A DNA stretch of 64,000 nt from Planctomyces sp. SH-PL14 (GTDB lineage Bacteria > Planctomycetota > Planctomycetia > Planctomycetales > Planctomycetaceae): positions 2,994,001 to 3,058,000 of the forward strand of contig NZ_CP011270.1 of assembly GCF_001610835.1 (NCBI RefSeq). The letters run 5' to 3'. Position 1 is the first letter of the stretch; every line of letters begins with the position of its first letter. Shown here piece by piece: positions 8,030-16,710 of this stretch. The notes beneath the pieces are model-generated. The model ran no database searches. It was given only the letters and a program-made list of their open reading frames with translations, and was not told the DNA's origin. Made by a program: the position numbers and the translations under genes.

Positions 8030-8668
8030 ATGTCTGACGCCGTCATTTCGCAGGGCTTGCCGCCCGATCCCACGAATCGAACGTTGACGGTCGCGCAACA
8101 GAGCTGGGAAACTGGTTTGGAACGCGTTCGCGAACCGACGACTTGGCAGGACGGCTCGGTTGGCCCATTCGGCGACCACATGACGATGTCCCCGTTTCCA
8201 CTCCCTGAGCATCTGCGGCAGCGACTCCCCGCGCCATCGCGAGATGGAAACCACTACGTGGATGTCTTGGTCGCCGGGACGTGGAATGGAATTCTGGTCG
8301 TCAATGCCGCCGGCCTCTGCATCGGCGTTTCTGTACGCCGCCGTATCGAGGAGTCTCCCCTCTCCTTCGCGGCGGATCAGATTGAGGACGTTCGCCGGGC
8401 ATCGGCGTTGAATCGCCTTCTCGCCGCATTGCCAATGGATCTTTGGGATGGTGCGGTGCTGACGATCGTCGTCCTGTCGCCGATGGCCTTGTTGATGTCT
8501 TTCTGGATTTCGCCGCTGTTTGCCACGTTTTCCGTGGCTGCGTGTGGCGCGTCGATTTTCCTCATGTACCTTGCCCCCGGGTTCCCGCTCATTCGGCTCC
8601 CGGTGGCGGTTCTGGGCTTAGGGCAGATTTTGTCAGGGATTGTTCTATTGGTTCGCTCGCTTTCGTGA
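8030..8668 (+). CDS. Hypothetical membrane protein
   Basis: 212 residues from ATG 8030, not recognised. The N-terminal 140 residues are soluble and include a hydrophobic beta-rich stretch (HYVDVLVAGTWNGILVVNAAG). The last 70 residues contain two or three membrane helices (AVLTIVVLSPMALLMSFW, FATFSVAACGASIFLMYLA, LPVAVLGLGQILSGIVLL). The frame is open further upstream, but that sequence is antisense to the cupin gene and low-complexity. No ribosome-binding site is obvious. A cluster of DNA hairpins follows. Confidence 0.6.
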   Translation: MSDAVISQGLPPDPTNRTLTVAQQSWETGLERVREPTTWQDGSVGPFGDHMTMSPFPLPEHLRQRLPAPSRDGNHYVDVLVAGTWNGILVVNAAGLCIGVSVRRRIEESPLSFAADQIEDVRRASALNRLLAALPMDLWDGAVLTIVVLSPMALLMSFWISPLFATFSVAACGASIFLMYLAPGFPLIRLPVAVLGLGQILSGIVLLVRSLS

Positions 8669-9020
8669 ACGCCTGGGGCCATGAATGCGCGTGCGAGGGG
8701 TGATCTAACTTTCATGCCCATGCAGAGCCATGGGCATGGCACCCAAGTCTGGCCCCGGCGGCCATGCCACCCCGCCGCCCAGCGTTACTCGCCACGGGCT
8801 CACAGAGCCGTGCCACGCGGCCGTCAGTGCCACCCCGCCGTTGCGAGCCTTCATGCGCTCCAGCGTCCTTGCTTCGGGAGTGTGCCGCGGACCTGCGGCA
8901 CTCCGTGAGAGTGCAGGGTTACACCCTGCACTCTGTTTCTATCGCAGTGCGAGATTCCCACTCTGCCGGACCGACCCCCGCGAACTGGCGTCTCGCACGG
9001 GCCCAACCGGAAACCGGTGG
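8669..9020. other. Hairpin-rich intergenic region
   Basis: No gene seen. Three consecutive inverted repeats: ATGCCCATG/CATGGGCAT near 8715-8740; GTGCCGC/GCGGCAC near 8880-8902; and a perfect 12-bp stem with a 3-base loop at 8908-8934 (AGAGTGCAGGGT/ACCCTGCACTCT). The motif CCACCCCGCCG occurs twice. The last hairpin may terminate the 8030-8668 gene but lacks a strong T run. Confidence 0.55.
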
Positions 9021-9557
9021 TCAGGGAACCCAGAGGCTAGTGCCCGGCGCATTCCAATGGACACAGTCGTGCTTCGCACCGTTCGATGTGTGATGGGTGT
9101 TACAAACAAACGTCCGCTGAAGCGGCTTAGGATTGGGAACGCCGGGCACGAAGGAAGGCGGAGGCAGACGGGTTGTCTCGTGAAGCGCGTCGTAGATTGA
9201 ATAGGCGCTGAGGCAGATAAAACTGTCGAAAGCGGTGAACTTCTTCGGAAAGACGATGACGTCGTTGGCCTCAATCACAACCGGGCGGACATCGCCCGGC
9301 TGGACGCAGCGGATATAGAGGGTCAGCGAATCGTTCGTCTTCTTCTTGTTGTCCACGTCATAGAGCTGCGCCATGTCGGCCCCGAAACAGTGTCGCCGCT
9401 GATTCTGGAGCGATGAGATCTCCAGATCATGGGGATCAAAAAAGACGGGGAGCGATCCCTGCGAGTGAGGGGGATGAGGATATAAGGCCCATACGACGTA
9501 AAGCGGTCCCCAGGCCGGCCCGGCCGCCTTCGACTCAAACGCTGTAACGTCTGGCAT
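9021..9557 (-). CDS. Hypothetical protein
   Basis: 178 residues from ATG 9557, not recognised. A GGAG element lies 12 bases before this ATG; a GTG start at 9587 would add ten residues. The protein is soluble with mixed composition (YVVWALYPHP, VFFDPHDLEI, KKKTNDSLTLYIRC, VIEANDVIVFPKK) and no signal peptide. It is the second gene of a pair, 46 bp after the gene starting at 9918. Base composition is visibly lower in GC than the neighbouring housekeeping genes, which suggests recent acquisition. Confidence 0.55.
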   Translation of the reverse strand: MPDVTAFESKAAGPAWGPLYVVWALYPHPPHSQGSLPVFFDPHDLEISSLQNQRRHCFGADMAQLYDVDNKKKTNDSLTLYIRCVQPGDVRPVVIEANDVIVFPKKFTAFDSFICLSAYSIYDALHETTRLPPPSFVPGVPNPKPLQRTFVCNTHHTSNGAKHDCVHWNAPGTSLWVP

Positions 9558-9603
9558 TGATTCCGATATCTCCGCTAGCAACACCACTCGTGTCGGAACA
9601 GTC

Positions 9604-9918
9604 TCAAGGGAATCTTGGACCCTCTCCCCCCGCGATCCGATTTCGGAAGCCCTGGTATCCTTCTTCGATCTCTTTCAGCGGAGCAGGACCGGGATAGACC
9701 CCATACTCGTGCATCGCTGCTTGGAGATTAGCAGGGGCGGAATTCAGCAGATCCTCCCGCCCTCCCTTTCGGATCGCACCGACGACGGTGTTGTCTCGCA
9801 GCCGGACCAGTAACTGGGAGAAACCGTCGTACTTCGAAAGGAAGTCGTCTCGCGACATCTCCCCGAGCGACTTCTCATTACCGAGTTCGATATAACCGCT
9901 ATCGTGACTGGAAACCAT
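9604..9918 (-). CDS. Hypothetical protein
   Basis: 104 residues from ATG 9918, chosen because GGAGAGG lies about nine bases upstream; the frame extends to 9999 without that support. Starts MVSSHDSGYIELGNEKS and ends with a Gly/Pro-rich segment PGPAPLKEIEEGYQGF. No known family recognised, no membrane segment or signal. It probably forms a two-gene operon with 9021-9557, within the lower-GC stretch. Confidence 0.55.
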   Translation of the reverse strand: MVSSHDSGYIELGNEKSLGEMSRDDFLSKYDGFSQLLVRLRDNTVVGAIRKGGREDLLNSAPANLQAAMHEYGVYPGPAPLKEIEEGYQGFRNRIAGGEGPRFP

Positions 9919-11231
9919 CGCTGTACCTCTCCACTTGAGGTACCCAGGCTCGATGAATCGTCTGGACGGCTCGTGGCCCCATTCTGGTTGCCCCATCAAA
10001 TTCCCTCAGTGGCCAAGTGAGAGTCCAAGTGGGGGCGAATGGTGACCCAGACGTTGCGGAATTGCAACCCATACGCATCATCGTGCCGAGTACGGTGACC
10101 TTCCGTGGTCAGACCAGCGCTGGTCTGCCGACGTAAGGTCGTATGTGATCAATTTTGCCGTCAATCTCATTTACCCTCCCGAAACCGTTGCGAGTCCCCC
10201 GCAAGAAGAGCCGGAAAAACCGCAACAGGCTGATGTTTCAGCCATATACGGCAAATTCGGGTCCGCTGCGAAAACTTCAAGCGATCAGGAAAACAGGCAG
10301 AAAACAGACACAGGCTTGATCGGCACGGGTTCAGACAGTGACGGCCGACCCGCCATGCGTCGCCTGTCGCTCTTGCCTCGCGCAACGTCCCTCACCCTTC
10401 GCCGGCCTAATTCCTGAGACTGCGGCGGCGCTAACGGCCAAGGCCGCCTCATCCCAAGACCACGTCGCACGACACTGCCGGAATCGACTGAGAAGCCGCC
10501 TGGTCAGTCTCATCGGAAGTGGGACGAGGCGCCCCGCAGCGGTCACCGCACGGCACCAGCGTGACTCAGCCGACTTGACTCACACACACGCTTCTCAGCC
10601 GATCGAAGCGACGGAGTCGAGCTTGCTGAAGAGGACCTAAAAAGTAGGAACTCAGGAAACCGGAACCTTAAAAACTCAACAACGCTGTAGTTCGTAGTTG
10701 CCCCCGCCATATCCCGCTCATGGCGACGGCTAACGATTATACCGTAAGGAATGACAGTGACCTCCGTAAACCGGTTGCCGCTTCGATTTTCGTGGCGACA
10801 AGTGGCAGTGTTGACTCCCCGGCTTCACTCCATCCAGTCCTGAGTCGCACCACTCGCTCAATGATAGCCGACAGACCCACGGCGGGGCGCGAGAGAGCCC
10901 TCGCCGGCAAGTGACACTTCTGACAGCTTGCAGGTTCAAGGGCAGCGGCGCATCAACGACAACAGGATGCTGCTCGTCCAGCCTCGGCGACCAGCGTCCT
11001 GATTGCGGGGTGCCTTGTGGATCTTCCCTCGGCCTGCGGACTCCATCGTGGCTTGGACCGTTTCGCAAGAGAGTGCCTTCGGCGGGCAGGGTTCCACCCT
11101 GCAGCTGACTCCTCTCGCCACCATCGAAGCGACGTGGATGGTCGGGATTGGGACGAGTAGCATGGCGGCCCGGTTTGTCCGGCTCGCACGCCGATGTGCC
11201 GCTCGATCCCTTGTGAAGGTTTCCTCGATCC
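9919..11231. other. Long intergenic region without a convincing gene
   Basis: 1.3 kb of lower and more uneven GC than the flanks. A 90-codon frame at 10145-10417 (+) and a 240-codon frame at 10730-11452 (-) exist but have low-complexity composition and no family signal. A short hairpin GCAGGGTTCCACCCTGC at about 11087-11103 resembles the stem at 8908-8934. The region may be a decayed accessory segment. Confidence 0.5.
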
Positions 11232-13313
11232 ATGATGCGATTGCTGCTCGCTGCCTCCTTGTGGCTCTCTCTGGGGAGTCCAGTCCTGGCAGCGGAACCG
11301 GTTGCCGCCGATGTGGTGGTGTACGGCGCGACGCCGGGCGGGTTCTGCGCCGCGATTGCCGCGGCTCGTGAGGGGGCTTCGGTTGTTCTGCTGGAGCCGA
11401 GCGGGCATGTCGGCGGGGTCAATACGGGCGGGTTGAGCTTCAGCGATTCCAACCAGACCGTCCGGAGTACCGTTCGGGGACTCTTCGAGGAATGGCATCG
11501 GCGGGTGGAACAGGACTACAGGGCGCGGGGCGTCACGCTTCCTTACAGCGTGGCGGTGAAGGACCAGGCGGTCTGGACGTATGAGCCGCACGTCGCAGCC
11601 CGGGTGACGCGGGAGATGCTGGAGGAAGCCGGGGTCCGGGTGCTGCCGGAGCGGGTGCTGAGCTCCGTCGTGAAGACGGGGCCGCGGATCGACCGGCTGA
11701 TCACGACAGGGGGCGAGTTCGCGGCGCGGGTCTTTATCGATGCGACGTACGAAGGGGATTTGATCGCCGCTGCCGGGGCGAGCTGGACGATCGGCCGGGA
11801 GGGGCGGCGCGCGTTCGGCGAGTCCTACGCGGGGAAACAGTATCCCAAGCCGCCGATGGCGTTCTCCGGACTCGATGCCGGTGGTAAGCCGCTTCCGCTG
11901 CTGACGACGCAGGATGCCGGTCCCGCTGAGGACGGGGACTCGATGGTGATGGTTTACAGCTTTCGCCTGTGCCTGACGAAGTCTCCCGCCAACCGCGTTC
12001 CGTTCCCGGCCCCCGCGGCGTATGACTCGGCGCGGTTTGAGGCGGTCCGTCGGTACTTCGCCCAAGAGAAGAAGCCGCACCTGCTGTGGGACCTGTATCC
12101 CCTTCCGGGGGACAAGTTCGACGCGAACAACGGGATCGGCAAGCAGTTCTCGATGGGGCTGGTCGGGGGATGCAACGGCTGGAGTGAAGCGGACGCCGCC
12201 GGCCGCCAGGCGATCTGGGAGGCGCACAAGCAGTACACGCTGGAGCTGTATCACTTCCTCACGACCGATCCGGCGGTTCCCGAGGCTTTGCGGCGGTCGA
12301 TGGCCGAGTACGGGCTGTGTCGCGACGAGTTCGCCTCGCAGGGTCACTGGTCGCCGCAGCTTTACGTGCGGGAGGGACGCCGCCTGAAGGGGGAGTACGT
12401 CCTCAGTCAGAAGGACATCCTGGATGAGCCCGGGAAGGACGATCCGATTGTGGTCTCTTCGTTCCCGATCGACTCGCACGACGTGCAGCGCGTGGCCCTG
12501 CCGGATGGTACGGTGGTCAACGAGGGGACGATCTTTCCGGTCCGCATGCCGGGGCGGCGGCACGGGTATCCGTATCACGTTCCGTATCGGGCGATTGTTC
12601 CCCGGCGGGGGGAGTGCGACAACCTGCTGGTTCCGGTGCCGCTTTCCTGCACGCATGTGGCTCTCTCGTCCCTGCGGGTCGAGCCGACCTGGATGATCCT
12701 GGGGCAGAGCGCCGGGGTCGCCGCCGCGCTGGCGGCCCGGGAGGACGTGGCCGTTCAGGACCTCAGTTATCCTCGGTTGCGGGAGCGGCTGAAGGCCCAG
12801 GGGCAGGTGCTCGATTTGCCGGAGCTGCCGCCGTTGCCTCCTCCGCCGTCGGGAGAAGCGGCAGGGGCGGGGGCGGGGATTGATCCGCGTACGCTCTCCG
12901 GGATTGTGCTGGACGATGCGTCGGCGGAATTGAAGGGGGCGTGGTCGACTTCGGTGAACTTCAAGCCGTTCATCGGTCGGGGTTACCGCCATGACGACCG
13001 GCGGGGGGATGGAGAGTCGGGGGCCACCTTTCGGTTCACCGCTCCGAAGGGGGGGCGGTATGAGGTGCGGATGGCGTACTCTCCGCATCCGACCCGGGCC
13101 ACGAACGTGCCGATTGTCATTGCCAGCGGCGGGGGGCGGACGGAGTTGAAGGTGGACCAGACGCGGCCTCTTCCGGCCGGTCAGTCCCTCCGCGCGGTGG
13201 GGGCGGTCGAGTTGGCGGGGGGAGAGGAGTCGACACTGACGGTGGGGAATTCAGGGACGGATGGGTTTGTGATTCTGGACGCGTTGCAGCTTGTGCCCGT
13301 TGAAGGCAAGTGA
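11232..13313 (+). CDS. Secreted FAD-dependent oxidoreductase with golvesin-like C-terminal domain
   Basis: 693 residues. A Sec signal peptide (MMRLLLAASLWLSLGSPVLAA) is followed by a Rossmann dinucleotide-binding segment VVVYGATPGGFCAAIAAA and an acidic LLEPSGHVGG strand, typical of the FAD_oxidored family (PF12831). A histidine-rich segment near residue 440 and the VEPTWMILGQSAGVAAALA motif near 475 complete the FAD fold. Residues about 570-690 (GATFRFTAPKGGRYEVRMAY to VILDALQLVPV) resemble the golvesin/xanthan-lyase C-terminal beta domain, thought to bind carbohydrate. Such proteins are abundant in planctomycetes and probably act on sugars or glycans outside the cytoplasm. The gene ends 6 bp before the transposon's left end. 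Confidence 0.86.
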   Translation: MMRLLLAASLWLSLGSPVLAAEPVAADVVVYGATPGGFCAAIAAAREGASVVLLEPSGHVGGVNTGGLSFSDSNQTVRSTVRGLFEEWHRRVEQDYRARGVTLPYSVAVKDQAVWTYEPHVAARVTREMLEEAGVRVLPERVLSSVVKTGPRIDRLITTGGEFAARVFIDATYEGDLIAAAGASWTIGREGRRAFGESYAGKQYPKPPMAFSGLDAGGKPLPLLTTQDAGPAEDGDSMVMVYSFRLCLTKSPANRVPFPAPAAYDSARFEAVRRYFAQEKKPHLLWDLYPLPGDKFDANNGIGKQFSMGLVGGCNGWSEADAAGRQAIWEAHKQYTLELYHFLTTDPAVPEALRRSMAEYGLCRDEFASQGHWSPQLYVREGRRLKGEYVLSQKDILDEPGKDDPIVVSSFPIDSHDVQRVALPDGTVVNEGTIFPVRMPGRRHGYPYHVPYRAIVPRRGECDNLLVPVPLSCTHVALSSLRVEPTWMILGQSAGVAAALAAREDVAVQDLSYPRLRERLKAQGQVLDLPELPPLPPPPSGEAAGAGAGIDPRTLSGIVLDDASAELKGAWSTSVNFKPFIGRGYRHDDRRGDGESGATFRFTAPKGGRYEVRMAYSPHPTRATNVPIVIASGGGRTELKVDQTRPLPAGQSLRAVGAVELAGGEESTLTVGNSGTDGFVILDALQLVPVEGK

Positions 13314-13319
13314 GCTCAA

Positions 13320-13399
13320 ACCGCGTCCTTGCCGGAGCGGCTGTGCTACGTCAAACCCAACGTGCCACGGCAGCCTGGGGTCAAGGGGCTACCCCTTTC
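13320..13399 (+). repeat. Left inverted end of the IS4-type element
   Basis: ACCGCGTCCTTGCCGG to GGGGTCAAGGGGCTACCCC. It matches the reverse complement of 14853-14934 along nearly its whole length with a few substitutions, and matches the outer left block of the dispersed repeats. Confidence 0.85.
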
Positions 13400-14852
13400 A
13401 AGGTCGTTTGCGTTTGCGTTTCTCAAGGAGTCTGGCGGTCGAGAGGTGATCGTTGCGGCGTCCTGTTTTCGCGGGAGGCGGGTGTTTCGGACCTCGCTTC
13501 CGCTTGGGATACCGGGACAACTTCACCCTCTTCGCCAGACGAACCAGCTCCTTCGCCAGCCCCTGGGGGCACAACCCCTGGTGCCAGCACCACGCCGAAG
13601 CCTCCACAGCGATCTCCAGGCCGCAGTGCGTCAGCAGCACGTCATGCATCAGGTGATAGTCGGACAGCGTCGCCTCGATCGTCTCCCAGCCGTGAACCGA
13701 CTTCAGCGCCCCCTTGACCACCGCATACGTGTTCCAGGCCACCACCGCCACGGCAAACGAGAACAGGGCCGCCCGCGGATAGCCCAGCGTTTCCACCTCG
13801 CACCGCAGAACCTCCGTCAGACACTGGAACGCCTCTTCGATCGTCCACCGCAGGCGGTACGCCTCCACCACCTCGCCGGGCGGGACCGTTTCAGCCGGAA
13901 GATTCGTCAGGATGTGGACTTCGCTCTCCCCTTGGTTCGTCGGTCCGTCCAGTTCGATCGTCAGCCGCCGGACCGGCAGCGTCTGGCCCTCATAGTTCAG
14001 GTCCAGGGTCTGCTCGAACATCATCCCCGTCGCCGTCCGGCCGATCCGCCGCCGCTTCCCCTCCCGCTCCCAGGAGAGCGTCGAGCGATGCTGGCGGATC
14101 ACAAAGCTGGCCGCGTGTTCCACGATTCCGAACAGGATCCGGCTCGTGCAGAAGTTCCGGTCGGCGACGAGCACCATCCCCTTCCGCAACCGCTCCAGCA
14201 GCTCCGGGACGAGCGAGCGTTCCTGGGCATGGCCATCCTCGCCGGGAACAAGTTCCGTGATCAGCCCCCGACGAAGGTCCAGCAGGGCCAGCGTCTGTCC
14301 GGGGAGGGCCGCTTCGCGGGTCGTCCGCAACTCGGCAAGCCGGTGCTCCGTGCTGGTCAGGTGATTCCCGTCGACACAATAGACGTCGTACGTCTTCAGT
14401 CCCCCGGTCAGCACGGGTGGCCGCAGGCCCGGCAGAGCATCGATGGCTCGTGCGGCATCGCGGGCGGTCTCGCGGACCAGGGCGGCCGTGACGGCCGGTT
14501 CAAGCCGTCGAAGTTTGTCGTACAGGGCCTGGGGTGAGATGTCGAGTTTGTCCTGAGCCGCCAGATAGGCGGCATGGACAGACGGCTGCGAACGGGTGGC
14601 GACAGCCGACATGATCGCCACGAGCTGCGAGAACAGGAGCTGGCGGCTGTACTGCCGCTGGGCGGCCCGCTGGAAGACCTCATCCAGCCGCTCGGGCCGC
14701 AGCAGGTTCTCCAGAACGGCCCGCACCATGACCGCGGCGGGACAGCGTTCGACAAAACGCTCCAACACTTCGGCTGGCAACATCCCTGTTGTCCTCTCCA
14801 GGAGTCCGTCGCAACCTCCAGACAGAGACAGGGTAAGGACTGACTCGCTCAC
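13398..14852 (-). CDS. IS4-family transposase (DDE)
   Basis: 484 residues from a GTG at 14852 lying at the inner edge of the right inverted end; an ATG about 23 codons later (14783) is an alternative. DDE/RNase H-type transposase: first Asp in VYCVDGNHL (near residue 160), second Asp in LVADRNFCTS (near 232), and the IS4-type Y-(2)-R-(3)-E motif in YRLRWTIEEAFQ (near 345). The N-terminal helical region is the probable DNA-binding part and the basic tail KLSRYPKRKRGPK may help. It looks intact, so the element could be active and could supply transposase to related non-autonomous repeats. Confidence 0.88.
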   Translation of the reverse strand: MSESVLTLSLSGGCDGLLERTTGMLPAEVLERFVERCPAAVMVRAVLENLLRPERLDEVFQRAAQRQYSRQLLFSQLVAIMSAVATRSQPSVHAAYLAAQDKLDISPQALYDKLRRLEPAVTAALVRETARDAARAIDALPGLRPPVLTGGLKTYDVYCVDGNHLTSTEHRLAELRTTREAALPGQTLALLDLRRGLITELVPGEDGHAQERSLVPELLERLRKGMVLVADRNFCTSRILFGIVEHAASFVIRQHRSTLSWEREGKRRRIGRTATGMMFEQTLDLNYEGQTLPVRRLTIELDGPTNQGESEVHILTNLPAETVPPGEVVEAYRLRWTIEEAFQCLTEVLRCEVETLGYPRAALFSFAVAVVAWNTYAVVKGALKSVHGWETIEATLSDYHLMHDVLLTHCGLEIAVEASAWCWHQGLCPQGLAKELVRLAKRVKLSRYPKRKRGPKHPPPAKTGRRNDHLSTARLLEKRKRKRP

Positions 14853-14934
14853 CTTTAAAGGGGTACCCCCTTGACCCCGGCCGCCGTCGCACGTTGGGTT
14901 TGAGCAAACAGAGCCGTGCCGGCAAGGACGCGGT
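14853..14934 (-). repeat. Right inverted end of the IS4-type element
   Basis: Reverse complement reads ACCGCGTCCTTGCCGGC, then CTCAAACCCAACGTGCG and GGGGTCAAGGGGG with a hairpin. It is the partner of 13320-13399. Confidence 0.85.
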
Positions 14935-15032
14935 CAGCGGCCGGTCGTACCTCTGGCTGGACCCTCCCCGGTGAACGTTGCATAATGAAATGTCGATGTG
15001 TCGGTTCGCGTCCGGATTGGTGAGGCAGGGTG

Positions 15033-16499
15033 ATGGCACCGTTTCTCGATGACATGCAGTTCCACACCCGCCGGTACTTCTTCAATCGCGCCGCGGCAGG
15101 ATTGGGTGGAGCGGCCCTCGCGTCGTGCCTCAACCCACAAGCGTTTGCAAACACCGCCGCCCCACCGCCAGTCGATGCCGCCGGCGCCCTGAAGACCTTC
15201 CACCACAAACCGACCGCCAAGCGCGTGATCTGGCTGTTCATGGCGGACGCTCCGTCGCAGCTCGATCTCTTCGACCACAAGCCGAAGCTCGCGGAATACT
15301 TCGACAAGGACCTCCCGGACAGCATCCGCAACGGCCAGCGGATCACGACCATGACCTCCGGGCAGACGCGGTTTCCGTGCGCCCCGTCGGTCTTCAAGTT
15401 CGCCCAGCACGGACAATCCGGGGCGTGGCTGAGCGAACTGCTGCCGAACATCTCGAAGATCGTCGACGACATCACGATCGTGAAGACGGTCAACACCGAG
15501 GCAATCAACCACGACCCGGCGATCACCTATATCCAGACCGGCAGCCAGATCCCGGGCCGCCCCAGCATGGGGGCCTGGGCGTCGTACGGAATCGGCAGTC
15601 CCAACGAGAACCTGCCGTCATTCGTGGTCCTGGTCTCTCGGCTCTCGAACGGGGCGACACCGCAGGCTCTCTTCTCGCGGCTGTGGGGCTCGGGCTTCCT
15701 GCCGACGCGGCACGCCGGCGTCAGCCTGCGGTCCTCGGGGGACCCGGTCCTGTATCTGAGCGACCCGGCGGGGGTCGACAAGGAGACGCGGCGGCGGATG
15801 CTGGACGGCCTCGCGGAGCTGAACCAGCAGCGGTACGCCGAGATGGGAGATCCGGAGATCGTCTCCCGGATTGCGCAGTACGAGATGGCGTTCAAGATGC
15901 AGACGTCGGTGCCGGACCTGACCGACATCTCGAAGGAACCCAAGGAGGTCCTCGATATGTACGGGCCGGACGTCACGTCCCCCGGGACGTTCGCCTACAA
16001 CTGCCTCCTGGCCCGGCGGCTGGCCGAACGGGGAGTGCGGTTCACGCAGGTTTTCCTCCGCGGGTGGGATCACCACGGCAGTCTGCCGGGGAACATCCGC
16101 AACCTCGCCCCGCAGTCGGACAAGGCGAGCGCCGCCCTGATCTGGGACCTGAAGCGGTTGGGGCTGCTCGACGACACGCTGGTTGTGTGGGGGGGCGAGT
16201 TTGGCCGGACGGTGTACTCGCAGGGGACGCTGACGAAGGACAACTATGGCCGCGACCATCATCCGCGGAACTTCACGATGTGGATGGCGGGCGGCGGAGT
16301 GAAGAAGGGGCTTGTGTACGGCGAGACGGACGACTTCAGCTACAACGTGGTCGACAAGCCGGTGCACATCCACGATCTGAACGCCACGATCCTGCACTGT
16401 CTGGGGGTCAATCACGAACAGCTGACGTACAAGTTCCAGGGACGGGATTTCCGGCTGACCGATGTTCATGGCAAGGTCGTTTCCGACATCCTGGCCTGA
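15033..16499 (+). CDS. DUF1501 domain protein
   Basis: 488 residues from ATG 15033; a GTG immediately before and an ATG at 15054 are alternatives. The N-terminus carries an Arg pair and a hydrophobic Ala-rich segment ([20 protein letters not shown]) like a Tat or lipoprotein-type export signal. The rest is the alkaline-phosphatase-fold DUF1501 domain: [18 protein letters not shown] near residue 70, [11 protein letters not shown] near 345, VWGGEFGRT near 385 and [15 protein letters not shown] near 410. DUF1501 proteins are hugely expanded in planctomycetes, usually next to a DUF1549/DUF1553 cytochrome-like partner. No such partner is adjacent here. The enzymatic role is not known. Confidence 0.88.
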   Translation: MAPFLDDMQFHTRRYFFNRAAAGLGGAALASCLNPQAFANTAAPPPVDAAGALKTFHHKPTAKRVIWLFMADAPSQLDLFDHKPKLAEYFDKDLPDSIRNGQRITTMTSGQTRFPCAPSVFKFAQHGQSGAWLSELLPNISKIVDDITIVKTVNTEAINHDPAITYIQTGSQIPGRPSMGAWASYGIGSPNENLPSFVVLVSRLSNGATPQALFSRLWGSGFLPTRHAGVSLRSSGDPVLYLSDPAGVDKETRRRMLDGLAELNQQRYAEMGDPEIVSRIAQYEMAFKMQTSVPDLTDISKEPKEVLDMYGPDVTSPGTFAYNCLLARRLAERGVRFTQVFLRGWDHHGSLPGNIRNLAPQSDKASAALIWDLKRLGLLDDTLVVWGGEFGRTVYSQGTLTKDNYGRDHHPRNFTMWMAGGGVKKGLVYGETDDFSYNVVDKPVHIHDLNATILHCLGVNHEQLTYKFQGRDFRLTDVHGKVVSDILA

Positions 16500-16536
16500 T
16501 CTCTTTGATGAGTCCTGGAAGAGAGTTCTCCGCTCG

Positions 16537-16710
16537 ATGGACAAGAAGCAGCGCAAGCAGATTGAGGTGATCCGGACGCGGTTGCAGCGGCTGCAGCAGC
16601 AGTTGTCGGGAGCGCTCAAGCAGCGGGATGACCAGGCGGAGGTCGACAGGCTGAGGAAGGATGTCGCGACAGCGCAGGCGGAGCTTGATCGGTTAAAAAT
16701 CGCCCCATAG
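16537..16710 (+). CDS. Small coiled-coil protein
   Basis: 57 residues from ATG 16537. Almost entirely one predicted coiled coil: KKQRKQIEVIRTRLQRLQQQ, then a short break and AEVDRLRKDVATAQAELDRL with heptad-spaced Leu/Ile/Val. The frame extends upstream but overlaps the DUF1501 gene end. It follows that gene by 37 bp and may be co-transcribed. The stop codon TAG is immediately followed, with no spacer, by the end of repeat copy 4. No specific function known; similar short coiled-coil proteins appear to be conserved in planctomycetes. Confidence 0.65.
   Translation: MDKKQRKQIEVIRTRLQRLQQQLSGALKQRDDQAEVDRLRKDVATAQAELDRLKIAP

Larger units (their letters stand above)
13320..14934. mobile_element. 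IS4-type insertion element with about 80-bp inverted ends
   Basis: One transposase gene bounded by near-identical inverted sequences. Reading inward, both ends run ACCGCGTCCTTGCCGG, CAAACCCAACGTGC, ACGGC and GGGGTCAAGGGG with a small hairpin, and the coding region starts and stops directly at the inner edges. These ends match the left arm of the dispersed repeats in this window. No target-site duplication is obvious. The element sits between the FAD oxidoreductase stop and the DUF1501 gene. Confidence 0.8.

Noticed and set aside
10145-10417. 90-codon frame with a plausible polar N-terminus
   Set aside because: No ribosome-binding site, no family resemblance, and composition becomes GC-bias-like after 60 codons; left as intergenic.
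10953-13088. 711-codon open frame on the reverse strand
   Set aside because: It is antisense to the FAD oxidoreductase, Arg/Pro/Leu-rich and without family motifs; long shadow frames are expected at this GC content.
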